DNA from: Cryptomeria japonica
Taxonomy: Eukaryota; Streptophyta; Pinopsida; Cupressales; Cupressaceae
DNA length: 64,000 nucleotides
Assembly (NCBI RefSeq): GCF_030272615.1
Contig: NC_081410.1
Location: 504,486,942-504,550,941, forward strand
Direction of reading: 5' to 3'
Of the stretch, positions 10,309 through 21,562 are shown in pieces. The notes below the pieces were generated by a model, which saw only the letters and a program-made list of their open reading frames with translations, was not told the origin of the DNA and made no database searches. The first letter of the stretch is position 1; each line of letters starts with the position of its first letter. Made by a program: the position numbers and the translations under genes.

Positions 10309-11874
10309 TGTTGGAAATTTGGCATTTAGTTGTCATTGATGTCAACCAGTTTGGCAAGGTCACCGGTAAGTAAGAGGTGGTGAACGGTATGATGGAAATA
10401 CACATGAGAAGTGAGTAGATAGAAGGAAGGCTACCGATACATATGACTTGGGTCATCTACCAGTAAAGAAGGCTTACCAGTAAGGCATAAACCAGGATGT
10501 AGGTTGTTTGGTTGTTATGAAGGCACAACAACCGATAAATAGAACCGAGGGGATGGTTGATGGCCATACTGGTAACGTAAACTAAACTAGTAATCAACCT
10601 TGGTCGACAAATTATGTCAAACCAACATAGCAATCCAAGCAAAGATGGATGTCGACAAGCATGACGGTTAGATACCAGGTGGAGGTATTGCACATGTCGG
10701 TGGAGTGTGCATCAATGTAACAAATCTGCTTGAGCAGTTCGGCTTTTATGAGGAACCCATAAGTCACAGAGGATGCCAGAAGAGTGTGGCTCAAGGAAGG
10801 CAAGATGGAAATACAACTTCACTAATCCTGCAAGAAGATTTGATCTTTGTACCTATTTGGTGAAGGAGACAATAAAGCCATTAATGGTGAGTTACAAAGA
10901 AAAGCAGAAAAGCATGGTTCAGATCTCCAGATTTAGAAAACACAAATTGGAATGTGAAGTTCTGTTGGTGATTGAATGTTGTCATAAAGATCATATCCCT
11001 AAAAATAAGATCGAATCAAAGTGGATTCGGATTGAGTTGGAAAAGGAAAACCTAACATGATAGTGTTTGAATGCATTCTTGGTGAGAATCCATGAATATA
11101 AATACATGAGCTCGCAATAGAAAGATTGATGCTTGAGGAGAAGAAGAAGAGTGAGAGAGATTGAGTGCAGAGAAGAATCATCTTCCTTAGAATTTATTCT
11201 AAGAAAGTTGCAGAGTGAGTCAACAAGAAAACTGGTTGGAGGGTTTAGTCGGCAGTGATTGATTATCGATATAACTGTAGAAGGTCCAACTGTTGAGAAA
11301 ACCTATGAGGTGTGGTTGAGAAAGGAGGCATCCAAGTGTGAAAGAATGAGGTGTGAGACTATGAGAGAGAGTGATCTCATAACCGGTAGTGTGAGATCCA
11401 GCTGAGAAGAAAAGATAGTCAACTGACAGTATCCTATTTGATCAAGAGTTACATAACTCATTTGCAACAAGAAGTTATAACTTTATCAAATTGTATTTCA
11501 ATATACATCACCAAGTTGGAGCTTGGTGCAGGGATTGGTGCTCCTTGGGTTGGTTCCTTGAATCAGTAGGGGTTGTTTTTCCTTGGGTTGGTGCCCTAAG
11601 TCTTTGTAATTCAATGTTTTACTTGTAAGGCTGGATTGGAGCAGTAGCCTCCAACAATATTTCTCACCGAGGTTTTTCCCATATTGGGTTTTCCTCGTAC
11701 ATCTAGTGTTGTGAGTTGCATTTGTGTTCTTGTCCTTTTGGTTTCCTCATTTTCTTTACAGGTTTGATTGTTTAGTGCTTAAGATAACAACTGGTATTCT
11801 GAAGTTGCTTTAAATGTCAAAAAGATTAGGAACCACTGATTCACTCCCCTCTCAGTGGTACTCTGTGTTCAACA
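10309..11874 (+). repeat. 3' LTR of element A (1566 bp)
   Basis: It runs from TGTTGGAAATTTGG to ...CTCTGTGTTCAACA. The last ~1.05 kb aligns with the truncated 5' LTR. The U5 end carries TTCACTCCCCTCTCAG near 11840. It meets minus-strand sequence of a different origin at 11875. No gene. Confidence 0.85.
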
Positions 11875-12193
11875 TAAGAATAATCTTGACATGTTCTTCC
11901 TCAAAATATTCAAGAAAATAGGTTGCATTATGAAAACCCTTTTCATAAACCCTAATATATTCAGGTTTGATTTTCCCACTCTTATCACAAAGAGATTTAA
12001 GTTGAGAATAGATTGCCAATGATCCTAGATCCTCAATTTTGCAATCTATATAACTTGTCAAATCACCTTTGATCAAAACACCATGTGGAACTTGAGACAA
12101 TGCATTATAAGACTCTATCTTATCTGTTCCCATTGACTCCATAGCTTCAACAGTAATAAAAAGACTCTCTGCAGGTGTAGACAATGATATCAT
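11875..12193 (-). pseudogene. Unrecognised coding-like fragment, cut by the element A LTR
   Basis: I do not recognise this protein. On the minus strand about 100 codons are open (from about 12193 down to the LTR edge), with balanced, soluble-protein composition including DLTSYIDCKIEDLGSL, LCDKSGKIKPEYIRVYE and NATYFLEYFEEEH. Codon quality is unlike the surrounding non-coding DNA. On the minus strand the open frame is preceded by CACCTGCAG, which resembles a splice acceptor. The frame runs into the LTR of A at 11874, so the fragment is broken. It could be a host-gene piece captured by element B, or part of an unfamiliar element protein. Confidence 0.35.
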
Positions 12194-12684
12194 TCTAGAT
12201 AATCTTGATTCAAGAGAGAGATTAACAAAAATACCTTATTCCCTTCGTGCTGGTAGAGTTTCCAGTTTCTCTCTCGTATGCACACCCAATTCGCCTTTCC
12301 TTATCTTCAAATCCGATTCAACTTTTGATCTGTAGCACAAATCCGTTCTCAATCTACTAACAATGCTATATTTTGCTCTGCAAGTGCTTAAAATGCTTCT
12401 TCGAATGCAATTAGGGTAAAAATAACTTAGTAAAACTTCCTTTTACTAACTTACCCACTGCATTTATTACACTAGCGATAGGGTAACAAACCCCAATTAC
12501 CACTTAACAAACTCACCTATACCGATAGGTATATAATCGGTTTGTAATCCTTAGAAAACTGATAGATAATAGTATCAAAAATTCTTACATTACAACTCGA
12601 AATGCAAAAATCTCTTACCATATACTCTTCAAGGGGTCCGGAAGTAGATTTACTGATATGCTCCCCTTAGGCTTGTTGAAAATC
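12194..12684. other. No gene seen; spacer between unknown fragment and element B protein
   Basis: There is no ORF of substance. On the minus strand the protein of B ends at 12685 and is followed by the purine run AAGGGGAG near 12665. A GGTAAGAG donor-like site lies near 12612-12619. The rest is AT-rich with no motif I can name. Confidence 0.4.
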
Positions 12685-13990
12685 TCAGTTTATCGATGTA
12701 GCATTTTCCACACTTGGTGAAGGGTTTGATTCTTCTGTTGGCTTGTCCTCACTTTTCTTCTTCCAAATTTTGTTCATCTCCGCTCTAGTTTCTTCAACAT
12801 CTACCTTTTTCATTCCTTTCCAATCTTCAGAGTGATTTACTGGTTGGTTCTTCTTGGCTCTACAAAACTTGGCAATGTGGCCCAGTTTGTGACAATGATA
12901 GAAGGCCATCCTAGATGCTCTCCAAGGTCCTGCATTACCTCTTCCAGTTCTCCTTCTGTAGTTCATAGTCACATGTCCATAGTTATTACAAATTGTGCAA
13001 ATCACATTTGTTACCTTCTCCATCTCATAGGGACTGAACCGATTGACATAGGATTTTTGCCAATTCATGTTTCCCTGGTTGTCATAAGTCCTTCTCCAGT
13101 CACCGATAGGTCTTGGATTCATATGAGGGGCTAGATTGTTTGCTCCATATCTGCATTCAATTGATCTATGTCCATACATGTTGCATGTGTAACAATGACC
13201 CAAATCTCCTAGACACATATCTAGTATTAGCATTATAGCGTGGTCTCATTAGATGTACTTCTACAAACATTAGCAGTATGTCTAGGTTTGTGACACATAA
13301 ATCAAGCAAGTTTGTAAGCTTTCTTATCGGTAGGCATCTTTGCCTTAGGAGAAGTTTTACCTTTATGCATGTTGCTCTTGGTATCAGAAGATTCTCCTTT
13401 CTCAAATGTGTCACCTTTCATCCTCTGAGATTGGATCTGTTCATCCAGTATAGAGGAACTCTTATTGATTTTGTCAAGTTTCCCATTAGCCTCAGTAAGC
13501 TCTTTGGTAAGATCTTCATTATTCTTTGTAAGAGTCTCTCTAAGAGACATTGCCATTTCAAGATCTAACTATAATGCTTCTTTTTCTTCCTTCTCCTCAT
13601 GTCAGTGTTCATGTGAATCTACATTCTCCTGCTTGACCTTAGAAATCTCATGATCTTTCTCTTTGATCAGGTCTTCAGCTGCCCTCCTTGCTTCAAGTTC
13701 TTGACTCATACAGATTGTAAGGGCTTCAAGTTCTCTCCTTAGGTTAAATTTTTCACCATTCAGTTTCTCCAGTTCTTCAGCCAGTGCATCAATGTTAGCC
13801 TCATCTAAAGAACTATTCTCAAAGATCTCCAATAATTTCTCAATCGGTTCTCTCCTTTTACTTATGAAGCTTTGAATCTACCTCTCAGGGTTTCAAGCTC
13901 TTCCCTAGTTGCATCAAGTACTCTATCCATCTCTCTATAAATCATATCCCCCATAACGGCTTTAGGGTTTCCTTCCAAGTGATTAAGCCT
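12685..13990 (-). pseudogene. Gag-like protein of element B: coiled coil plus several zinc knuckles, no pol
   Basis: Read on the minus strand from about 13960. First comes a long Glu/Leu/Lys-rich coiled coil in three shifted frames (EELEKLNGEKFNLRREL, MSLRETLTKNNEDLTKEL). Cys-His knuckles follow: FMCHKPRHTANVC (damaged), CYTCNMYGHRSIEC, CTICNNYGHVTMNY (last Cys lost) and FYHCHKLGHIAKFC (first Cys lost). The knuckle GHRSIE and GHIAKFC segments match element A (GHRSIES, GHIARFC), so B and A share a Gag lineage. The frame closes after SVENATSIN at 12685 where A continues into protease; no protease, integrase or RT follows. The copia N-terminal Gag domain is also not visible. A non-autonomous gag-only element is likely, though a truncated copy is possible. 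Confidence 0.6.
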
Positions 13991-14000
13991 TAAGAAGTTA

Positions 14001-14013
14001 GGCTCTGATACCA
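14001..14013 (-). other. Primer-binding site of element B (minus strand)
   Basis: On the minus strand TGGTATCAGAGCC lies just after the LTR end ...GGTTTATCA. This fixes the orientation of element B. Confidence 0.8.
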
Positions 14014-14015
14014 AT

Positions 14016-15108
14016 TGATAAACCTATAAAGCACTGAGAGGGGGGGGGGCTGAATCAGTGATAGCAAAAACAATAACACTTTAAACCTAGACCGATAAAA
14101 ACAATTAACCAGTTTAATTAAGACTTTTCATGCAATACAAAGTGTTATAAAAGAATTCACAATAAGTAAAACAATCACCATAACACAAGTGTTTATACAT
14201 GGAAAACCCAACTGGGAAAAACCACGGTGAGATGGGACTCACAAGTTAACTATCTGTAGAAATAGGTAACTGACCGATTAAGGAGCTATACCTTGTTAAA
14301 GGTAACCTCAGTGGAGGATTTAGATCCAAGTGAATGAATCACCTCGTTAGAGGATTTGTACAATGAAGCTTGTTAGAGCTTACCTGGTTAGGGGATTTAA
14401 CCGCTGTAGTGATTAGAAAATAATAGGTGGTATGATCTAGGAATAGCACATTTTGCTTGTATAGATCCTTTTCTGCTCACTCAATACTGCATCATTGGCA
14501 TACTCTACAACTCCTTCAATAAATGGAATCAACTCTAACTCATAGCATCACTTGTATCTCACATATCAAAATAACTCATCACAATGTCATTTTATAGACA
14601 TTAGATTTCATGTCGGCTCAAGAACCTCAACACAATTTCCTAAGTTCAATGAATCTAGACAACCTTCCATAACTCATCACAAATCATCATCAAAAATGTC
14701 GGTTAGATATAACTCATCACGATCGGTGATAGCTCATCACACAATCAGTGAAACCGGTTGGAACACTGATACCGGTTGAGTGTTAACCGCTTCCAACTCA
14801 TAGACCGATTGTCTCCATTCGCTTCCTTGTTGCTCTCTGTTGTATCTCAAAACTAGTTTCACTGGAATTTACCAAAACCAATTGTCTTTACTTCATATAC
14901 TGGTTGTCAACATATACCAGTTTAGACACCTTCATACCGATTAGACTTCTCTATACATATGATACCGATTTGCAATATAAAGACTTAGGAGTAGACCGGT
15001 TTGACTTAACTAAGATGACCATGACAAGATGAACATATGTGTGTGTATATGTGCCATCAATGATAGCACATAAAGTCATCCAATAAAAAAATCATCATCA
15101 TGCCAATA
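14016..15108 (-). repeat. 5' LTR of element B
   Basis: On the minus strand it runs from about TATTGGCATGATG (a mutated TGTTGG start) to ...TTTATCA before the primer-binding site. It has the usual C-tract (seen as GAGAGGGGGGGGGG on the plus strand, 14037-14050) and GGGTTTTCC/ACCGTGG block near 14205-14235. Between 14750 and 15000 at least nine AACCGGTT-like 8-mers occur. The higher-coordinate boundary is approximate. No gene. Confidence 0.7.
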
Positions 15109-15202
15109 GATATAGTTGATATGATAAGGAGAATGATGGCATGGTGATGTATCACCAATATAGATTGAGACATTGGTTTGTGACTTGGTGATCAATTATT
15201 TG

Positions 15203-15617
15203 TGTTGTCATTTATGGAAACTATGGGAATTGTTTATTCTTGATTACTTTGTCATCTAGGTTTACTAGTGTAACCTAACCGATAATGGATTAAGTTGGTT
15301 AGATGAATTGTATAGCTGACAAAAAACCTGGTAAATAGGACTTTAACCAGTAAACATGAACCAGTGTTATACTTAAGCAATTGGTTTTGAATATTGATGA
15401 GGAATTAGGTGTTGTGGTTTGAAATATGTGTTTATATCATTGTAATGATTCTATGACCAGAACCACATCATGTTTTTATAATTGGAAGTCATGTTTGTTA
15501 TTTGCTATTGTATTTTCAGTGGGATTTTAGCAGGGTTTTAGAACCGATAACAAGATCTCTTAACATATGATGCTTTATGGTTTGGCGGTGAATTTTATTA
15601 TGTTCATAACTTGATGG
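15203..15617 (+). repeat. X 5' LTR, first part (left of insertion C)
   Basis: This non-coding stretch becomes contiguous with 29285 onward once C and one copy of gatgg are removed. It begins at TGTTGTCATTTATGG. No other copy of this LTR portion exists in the window to test it, so the start is an inference. Confidence 0.45.
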
Positions 15618-16859
15618 TGTTGTAAATTTGGAGGAATTGATTATGTTTTGCATTAATGTTTGTCATTGATGTCAACACGAGTTGTTTTGATGTCTACTGG
15701 CTTTCGACAGTGGTTGGTCTTTTATGTTGTTCTGGAAATTTGTTTCCAATTTTGGTTTGACTATTGGAATTGGTTTGGATTGGTTACTCATGTGTTCCTG
15801 ATGTGTATCACATTTAGTTGGTTTGGGATTTGATGATTTGAATGCTATCATTTGTTCTATTAAGCCTTTTTGTTACCGGTAAGGGTTTTACCAACAGTGC
15901 TTTGTTAAAGATCTTTTGATGAATCTGATAAGTGGTGTTGATGTGGCTTCTAGAAGGTTATCAGGATGCTTATGGTTATCATGTTTGTGTTCTAGTTGTT
16001 CATGGTGTTTCATTTGTCCTATGGCAACCTATTTTAGGTCCGGTGGTAATTCTGTTAGGTTATGGACCGGTTTATGTAACATGTTGGTTGATGTTCCTGA
16101 TGCGTCACCAGTTGGATTTATTGTTTGGTTTATGTTGTTTTTGTCTTAGGCCAGCTTGGTTTATCATTGGTTTGCAGGATTATGTAATAGATTTATTGTA
16201 TTATCTTTTAGGTGGCTGACTTAATTGTTTAGGTCCTAGGTTGGTATAAATATGATGTGAGATCTCTTTGTAGATCATGGTTAAGGTGATGGGTTTATGG
16301 GTTATGCAACTATCTATGTGTGAATAAGATTGTAATCATATGCAAAGGTTTTGGTCGATCATAGGTGATCGATTTGGGTTGGTGAAAGAGGTTTAATACC
16401 TCTGGTACTAAGCTTAACTAGAATTGTACTCAGGTATAGGAGATGCTACTCTTGCAGTTCACTCTTCTTTCGGGATTGTAGTCTGGATTTATTTTGTAGT
16501 CAGTGAGGCTCCTTTTGTGATAAGTAGTGCACTCTAGGTTGTTGGCCTTCCATCATTTCAAGACCCCACTTCTTGTAATCACATACTTACTGCAGAAGTA
16601 TTATCTGACTATGGGTAGGCTTCCCATAGTGGTTTTTCCCTTTACCGGGTATTCCACCTACAAATCTTGGTGTTATCTTTTGTGGATGGTTGGTAAATGT
16701 TCTATGGCTTATATTTGTGCTTAACTTTTATATCTTCTATTCCGGTATTTGGTTTATGTATTCCGGTAATAAGGTTTTAATGCTTAAAATTCTATAATTT
16801 GTTGACAACTGATTCACCCCCCCTCTTAGTTGCTAACCGATTATCTGAGTTGTCTAATA
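15618..16859 (+). repeat. 5' LTR of element C
   Basis: Starts TGTTGTAAATTTGG, pairing with TGTTGGCAATTTGG at 28042, and ends ...TTGTCTAATA (CA mutated to TA) before the primer-binding site. GATTCACCCCCCCTCTTAG lies at 16811-16829. The ORFs inside it are chance frames. Confidence 0.85.
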
Positions 16860-16860
16860 A

Positions 16861-16873
16861 TTGGTATCAGAGC
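16861..16873 (+). other. Primer-binding site of element C
   Basis: TTGGTATCAGAGC follows the LTR; a perfect match to the initiator Met tRNA 3' end as used by plant copia elements. Confidence 0.85.
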
Positions 16874-16915
16874 TTGGTCCTCTTTGTAGAAGCTTAATTG
16901 CTTGAGGAAGATCCT

Positions 16916-17096
16916 ATGGCATCTAATAGTTCAAGTTCATCTACAACTATTTTCCAGAGAGAAATTCCTAGGCTTGATGGAACAAATTACATAGTATAGA
17001 AGATTTGGATGGAGACTCATCTGACATGTCTTGGAAAGGAAATTTGGGAGATCATTGAGAAAGGATATACACCTATGAATCTAGCATCTAGCAATA
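16916..17096 (+). pseudogene. Gag of element C, first part
   Basis: ATG at 16916 in the context CCTATGGC, as in D. The reading is MASNSSSSSTTIFQREIPRL followed by a DGTNY..W Gag signature. A TAG replaces Trp near 16997 (GTATAG for GTATGG). The frame is cut at the codon for Ser-Asn of MNLASSN by insertion of D; it resumes at 23601. Confidence 0.75.
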
Positions 17097-18150
17097 TGTT
17101 AGCCATTTGGTGGAATTGATTATGTGTTTCATTGATGTTTTGTCATTGATGCCAACACTAGTTGTTTGGATGCTTTACTGACACCCTTCTAGTCCCAGTA
17201 GGTTGAGTGGTTTCTAGTTCCGATGAGGGTTTCACCGACATATATTTTGATGAAGATCTTTGATGAATTGAATAAGTTGTGTTGGTGCAGCTTCTGGTGG
17301 AGTTTCAAGATGTTGTTGATGATCATGTTTGAGACTTGGCGGATGGAGATCATTGTTGTAGCGTGTGGACATATACTGGGTCCTGGTTGATCTAGGTTAT
17401 GGACCGGATTTAATTTAACGTGTGGATTGCACCTCTTGATGTATTTTTGGGATGTCTTTTGTGTTGGATATTATTATTTTGGACTAAGGCCAACATGGTT
17501 TGTAAATATGTAATTGGTTTATTATCTGGTGGCCAACCTAATTGTTTATGGTCGAGGGTTTGTATATATAGATATAAGATCTCATTGTAGATCATCGTGG
17601 ATATGTTAGAGGTCATGATAAAGGAATGTAATATGTGAATAATGCATTATCATTCAGGTAGAGGATTTAGTTAATCATTGGAGATCAAATTGGGTGTATG
17701 TAAGAGGATTTAGTTCTCCGGTATTGAGCTTATCCAAAACTGTACTCAGGCATAGGAGATGCTATCTTTTGCAGTTCAACACCTCTGGATTGTAGTTTGG
17801 ATTTATATGTAGTCACTGAGGCTCCTTTTGTGATGAGCAATATGCTCTAGGCTATTGGTCTTCCTGCAAGTGCAGGCCCCTCAATTGTAATTCACATACT
17901 TACTGCAAAAGTATTATCTGACTGTGGATAGGCTTCCCACCATGGTTTTTCCCTTTACCGGTTTTTCCATGTATAAATCTTGGTGTCATGTGGATGGTTT
18001 TTGTTTTGTGATTATTGTTTACGCTTAATTGGTTTAACTTTTATTCTAGTATTAATGTGTTTTAAATTGCTAATAGTTCTAATAATCTGTGACAACTGAT
18101 TCACCCCCCCCCCCTCTCAGTTGTCTTCGGGTTATTTTAACAGTATAATA
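17097..18150 (+). repeat. 5' LTR of element D
   Basis: Pairs with 22556-23600. Contains 27 bp between two GATCAT copies (17321-17353) that are absent from the 3' LTR. C-tract GATTCACC.. at about 18099-18119. Ends before ATTGGTATCAGAGC. Confidence 0.85.
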
Positions 18151-18152
18151 AT

Positions 18153-18164
18153 TGGTATCAGAGC
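18153..18164 (+). other. Primer-binding site of element D
   Basis: TGGTATCAGAGC, perfect initiator Met tRNA match. Confidence 0.85.
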
Positions 18165-18208
18165 TTTGTTCCTCTATGTAGAAAGCTTAACCGCTCGAGG
18201 AAGATCCT

Positions 18209-19143
18209 ATGGCGACCAACAGTTCAAGTTCATCCAATTATTCTGGAGCTATCTTTCAAAGGGATATTTTGAGGCTTGATGGAACAAATTACACAGTATG
18301 GAAGATTCAAATGGAGACTCATCTAAGATTTCTTGGCAAGGATATTTGGGAGATCGCATAGAATGGTGTCGCATCTTATAATCTGGGATCTGGCAATCCT
18401 CCTTCAACAAACCTGGACAAGGAGCTTGAGAATAATTGTAGAGCAAGAGAAGCCCTCTTGTGTGCACTTTTTGATTAGCAAATAATGGGATTAATCAACA
18501 AATTATCTGGAAAGGGTATATGGGATAAGTTGGAGAATCTTAATGAAGGTGACCCTATAGTGAAGATTTATAAACTTGATGGTTACCGAGTGAGATATGA
18601 AAACCTGAAGATGGAAGAAGATGAAAGGATTACTGTATTCATGGAAAGGGTAAATGAGATTGTTATGGGAATTCAATGTTGTGGTGGAACTCTGAGCGAA
18701 GAAGAAATTGTTTCTAAAGTCCTGAGAGCCCTACCATCGTCTTATAAAATGAAGGCTACTACTATTAATGAGTTGATAATAATGGCTAATACATTTGTTA
18801 ATAGAGATAGTTTGGTAGGGAGATTATCTGCTTCTGAGCTTGAAGAAATTGGACCTTCTAGAGCTGTAAAGTCTGAACCTGCTTTTCATGCATCTACATC
18901 TACAACTAGCAAGAAAGACTGGAAAGCTTTATATGCAAAGGAATTGGAAGATATGAAGAGAGAAGATGATGAGTTTGAGCAACTTGAAGCACTATTTTCT
19001 AGAAGAGTACCTAAAAGACTGGTAGGAAGTAAGTATGAAGGAAAAGAACCTTTTAAATGTTTTGCATGTAATAAGATTGGTCATTTTGCATCTAGATGTC
19101 CTAAAAGGAATTCAAAATTTGAAGAAAGAGTTAGAAGATCCTA
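18209..19143 (+). pseudogene. Gag of element D (one frame, two TAG stops)
   Basis: ATG at 18209. The N-terminal Gag domain includes LRLDGTNYTVWKIQMETHL; the UBN2 region runs from about codon 70 to 190 (GIWDKLENLNEGDPIVKI, MGIQCCGGTLSEEEIVSKVL). A CCHC knuckle reads CFACNKIGHFASRC (19059-19100). Stops are at 18359 (TAG at codon 51, WEIA*) and 18476 (CALFD*Q). The frame is otherwise continuous to the TAA at 19141. The 219-codon open stretch from 18485 is a downstream part, not the true start. Confidence 0.8.
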
Positions 19144-19930
19144 ACCCTGGATATTAGAACAAGTATAAGTACAAGAAAAATAGACAAATCATGCTACATA
19201 GCAAATGAAGAAGGCATTACTAATTCTGATAATGAACCGGCAGAAGACTCTACTAATGGTTCTGGAAATGGGAAGGAATGGGTGTTCCTGGATATCAAAG
19301 AAGATGATCCGGCACTGGAAGTGAACTAAAGAGAAGGCACTTGCTACTAAAATCGAAGACAAGGATGAATGGGTAATTGATAGTGGTTGTTCACATCATA
19401 TGACTGGAGATAAAGGGAAGTTTCTATCTTTGTAAGAATTTGATGGCGGTCTAGTTAGATTTGGAGATGACAAAGTATGTATGATCAAAGAGAAAGGAAC
19501 TATATCATTAGATGGTAAGAACAATACTAACAATGTTTATTATGTTGAAGGTTTAATGCATAATCTTTTAAGTGTATCTAGGACAATTGGTAGATAAAGG
19601 ATTTCAATTACAGTTCAAGGATGGAAAATGCAAAATCATTAACAGATCTAGTTTGGAGATTGCAATTGGTACACAGACAAAAGGTAATATATTGCATTTG
19701 AACTCTGGTGAGAAGACATGTTTGATTACACTGATTGATGAGAGTTGGTTATGGCATAAAACACGGTGTCATGTAAATTTTGATTGCATTGTGAAGATCG
19801 GTTCAACTATGAGAGTTATGGATATACCTAAGATTATGAAGCCCTATAATCTGGTATGTAAAGAATATCAAATGGGTAAACAGGTCAGAACCTCTTTTAG
19901 GAGTATATGAGATAATTCAAACAATGTTCT
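19144..19930 (+). pseudogene. Protease and pre-integrase region of element D
   Basis: EWVIDSGCSHHMTGDKGKF (about 19358-19415) is the protease active site. Then comes GGLVRFGDDKVCMI, followed by a frameshift near 19580 inside LLSVSxTIG. The pre-integrase part continues at 19572-19910 with SWLWHKTRCHVNFDCIV; one Cys-X2-Cys is changed to CKEYQMGK, so the HHCC zinc site is damaged. Confidence 0.75.
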
Positions 19931-20660
19931 TGATCTTATTCATACTAATTTGTGTGGCCCTCCTAGAGTTAAAAGTTTTCAAGCTGATAGATATTTCATG
20001 CTAATTATTGATGATTATTCTATAATGATGTGGGTTACTTTTCTAAAAGAGAAATATTTGAAAAGTTTAAAATCTTTAAGGCAAAAGTGGAAACTAAGAC
20101 AGGATTGAAGATTAGATGTTTGATTTCAGATCATGGTGGAGAATTCACATCTAGTGAGTTTAATAACTTTTGTGAGAAGCATGGTATAAGAAGACAATTT
20201 TCTACTCCCCGGACACCTCATCAAAATGGAGTTGTGGAAAGAAAGAACAAAACTATCTTGGATGCTACTATAACAATGATGATGGAAGCTAGTTTGTCTC
20301 ATATCTACTAGAGAGAAACAGTGAGCATAGTGGTTTATACATTCAACAGAGTACATATCAAAGGAGAAACCGGTAAGACACCTTATGAATTATGATTTGG
20401 CAATACACCTATAGTTAAGTATTTCAAAAAATTTGGCAGTAAGTGTTATATCACGAGAGATGATATCATTGGGAAATTTGATCCTAGATGTGATGAAGGC
20501 ATATTTCTTGGTTATTCTATTGAAAGCAAAGCATATAGATGTTATAACAAGAGATTGAAAAGAATTGTGGAGAGAGATAATGTCAAAGTAGATGAGTTGA
20601 ACAAAAGTCAAATCAGAGTTTATGAGAAGGAACTAGTAGTGGAAATAATTATATCTAAAC
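19931..20660 (+). pseudogene. Integrase of element D (first catalytic Asp is Asn)
   Basis: LIHTNLCGPPRV (about 19936) has Asn where other copies (A, X, Y2) have catalytic Asp (HTDLCGP). The second site LISDHGGEFTS (about 20122) and the Glu in NGVVERKN (about 20228) are kept. Stops occur at about 19908, 20310 and 20393, and a frameshift precedes 20030. Element C shares the same Asp-to-Asn change. Confidence 0.75.
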
Positions 20661-21562
20661 TGGACCTTTACTGAAACAAAGTGTTGAACCATTTACTTCA
20701 GCAGTATCAGAGAATTCTATAGTAACTAAAGAATGGTGAAGAGGAATAGAAAGTTAGAAGACTCCCAGGTATGTGAGATTAAATCATTTAGAAGATCAGA
20801 TCATTGGGGATAAGAGAAATGGAGTGATGACAAGAAGAAGACTGGCAACTAATGAGGTATGTTTAATTTCACAAGTTGAACCGGTATCAGTAATTGAGGC
20901 ATGTAAGGATGAATCTTGGTTGAAAGCTATGGAAGAAGAATTAGATCAGATTGAGAAAAATAACACATGGACCTTGGTTCTCCGACCTAAAAATAAAAAG
21001 GTTATTGGAACTAAATGGGTTTCTAGGAATAAAATGTGAGGATGGTCAATTTATAAGGAATAAGGCTAGATTGGTTTGTAAAGGATATTCTCAGAAGGAA
21101 TGAATTGATTATGGAGAGACTTTTGCACCTGTAGCTAGGATTGAAGTTGTAAGATTATTTCTTGCCTATGTTGCTTATAGAAACTACAAGGTTTATCAGA
21201 TGGATGTTAAATGTGCCTTTTTGAATGGGGATCCTTATGAGGAAGTTTATATTGAGAAACCTAATGGTTTTTCACTATCTGATGATACAAATATGGTTTG
21301 CAGGTTAAGGAAAGTTTTATATGGATTGAAACAAGCACCTAGAGCTTGGTATGCAAGATTGGATACATATATTTTGAAGCTTGGTTTTACTAAGGGCAAT
21401 GCTGATAGTAATTTATATTATAAGATCACTAATGATGATATATTGATTATTGAAGTATTTGTTGATGACATTATTTTTGGAGGTGAAGATAAGTTATGCA
21501 TAGAATTCTCTAATAATATGGAGAAAGAATTTGAGATGTATATGATAGGTGAGACATTGTGA
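20661..21562 (+). pseudogene. Reverse transcriptase of element D, C-terminal deletion
   Basis: Signatures: [17 protein letters not shown] (about 20929), GTKWVSRNKM, a one-base frameshift near 21038, then [15 protein letters not shown] (about 21190), [16 protein letters not shown] (21318) and the active site [16 protein letters not shown] (about 21450-21500). After MYMIGE at 21552 the sequence jumps to NNVCIVSRFQ of the RNase H connection; about 250 bp present in Y2 and C are missing. Confidence 0.75.

Larger units (their letters stand above)
831..11874 (+). mobile_element. Ty1/copia LTR retrotransposon A (degenerate)
   Basis: The element has the order LTR, primer-binding site, gag, protease, integrase, RT, RNase H, polypurine tract, LTR, which defines Ty1/copia because integrase precedes RT. 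The gag with a long acidic coiled-coil part and extra zinc knuckles is reminiscent of the Sirevirus lineage; that assignment is inference. The 5' LTR is cut at about 831 by LTR E, so no left target duplication can be read. Gag is interrupted by insertion S (3816-7029). Pol carries many stops and a deletion that removes the RT active site. Confidence 0.85.

Noticed and set aside
12171-12618. Possible intron between element B and the unknown fragment (GTAAGA donor, CTGCAG acceptor, minus strand)
   Set aside because: The phase of the acceptor frame does not fit any open upstream frame, so splicing is not supported from sequence alone.
15618-16859. Hydrophobic ORFs in the C LTRs (15916-16149, 15932-16219, 27835-28344) as membrane or envelope proteins
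   Set aside because: They lie inside or across LTR and polypurine regions, overlap each other, and are not conserved between the two LTR copies as frames.
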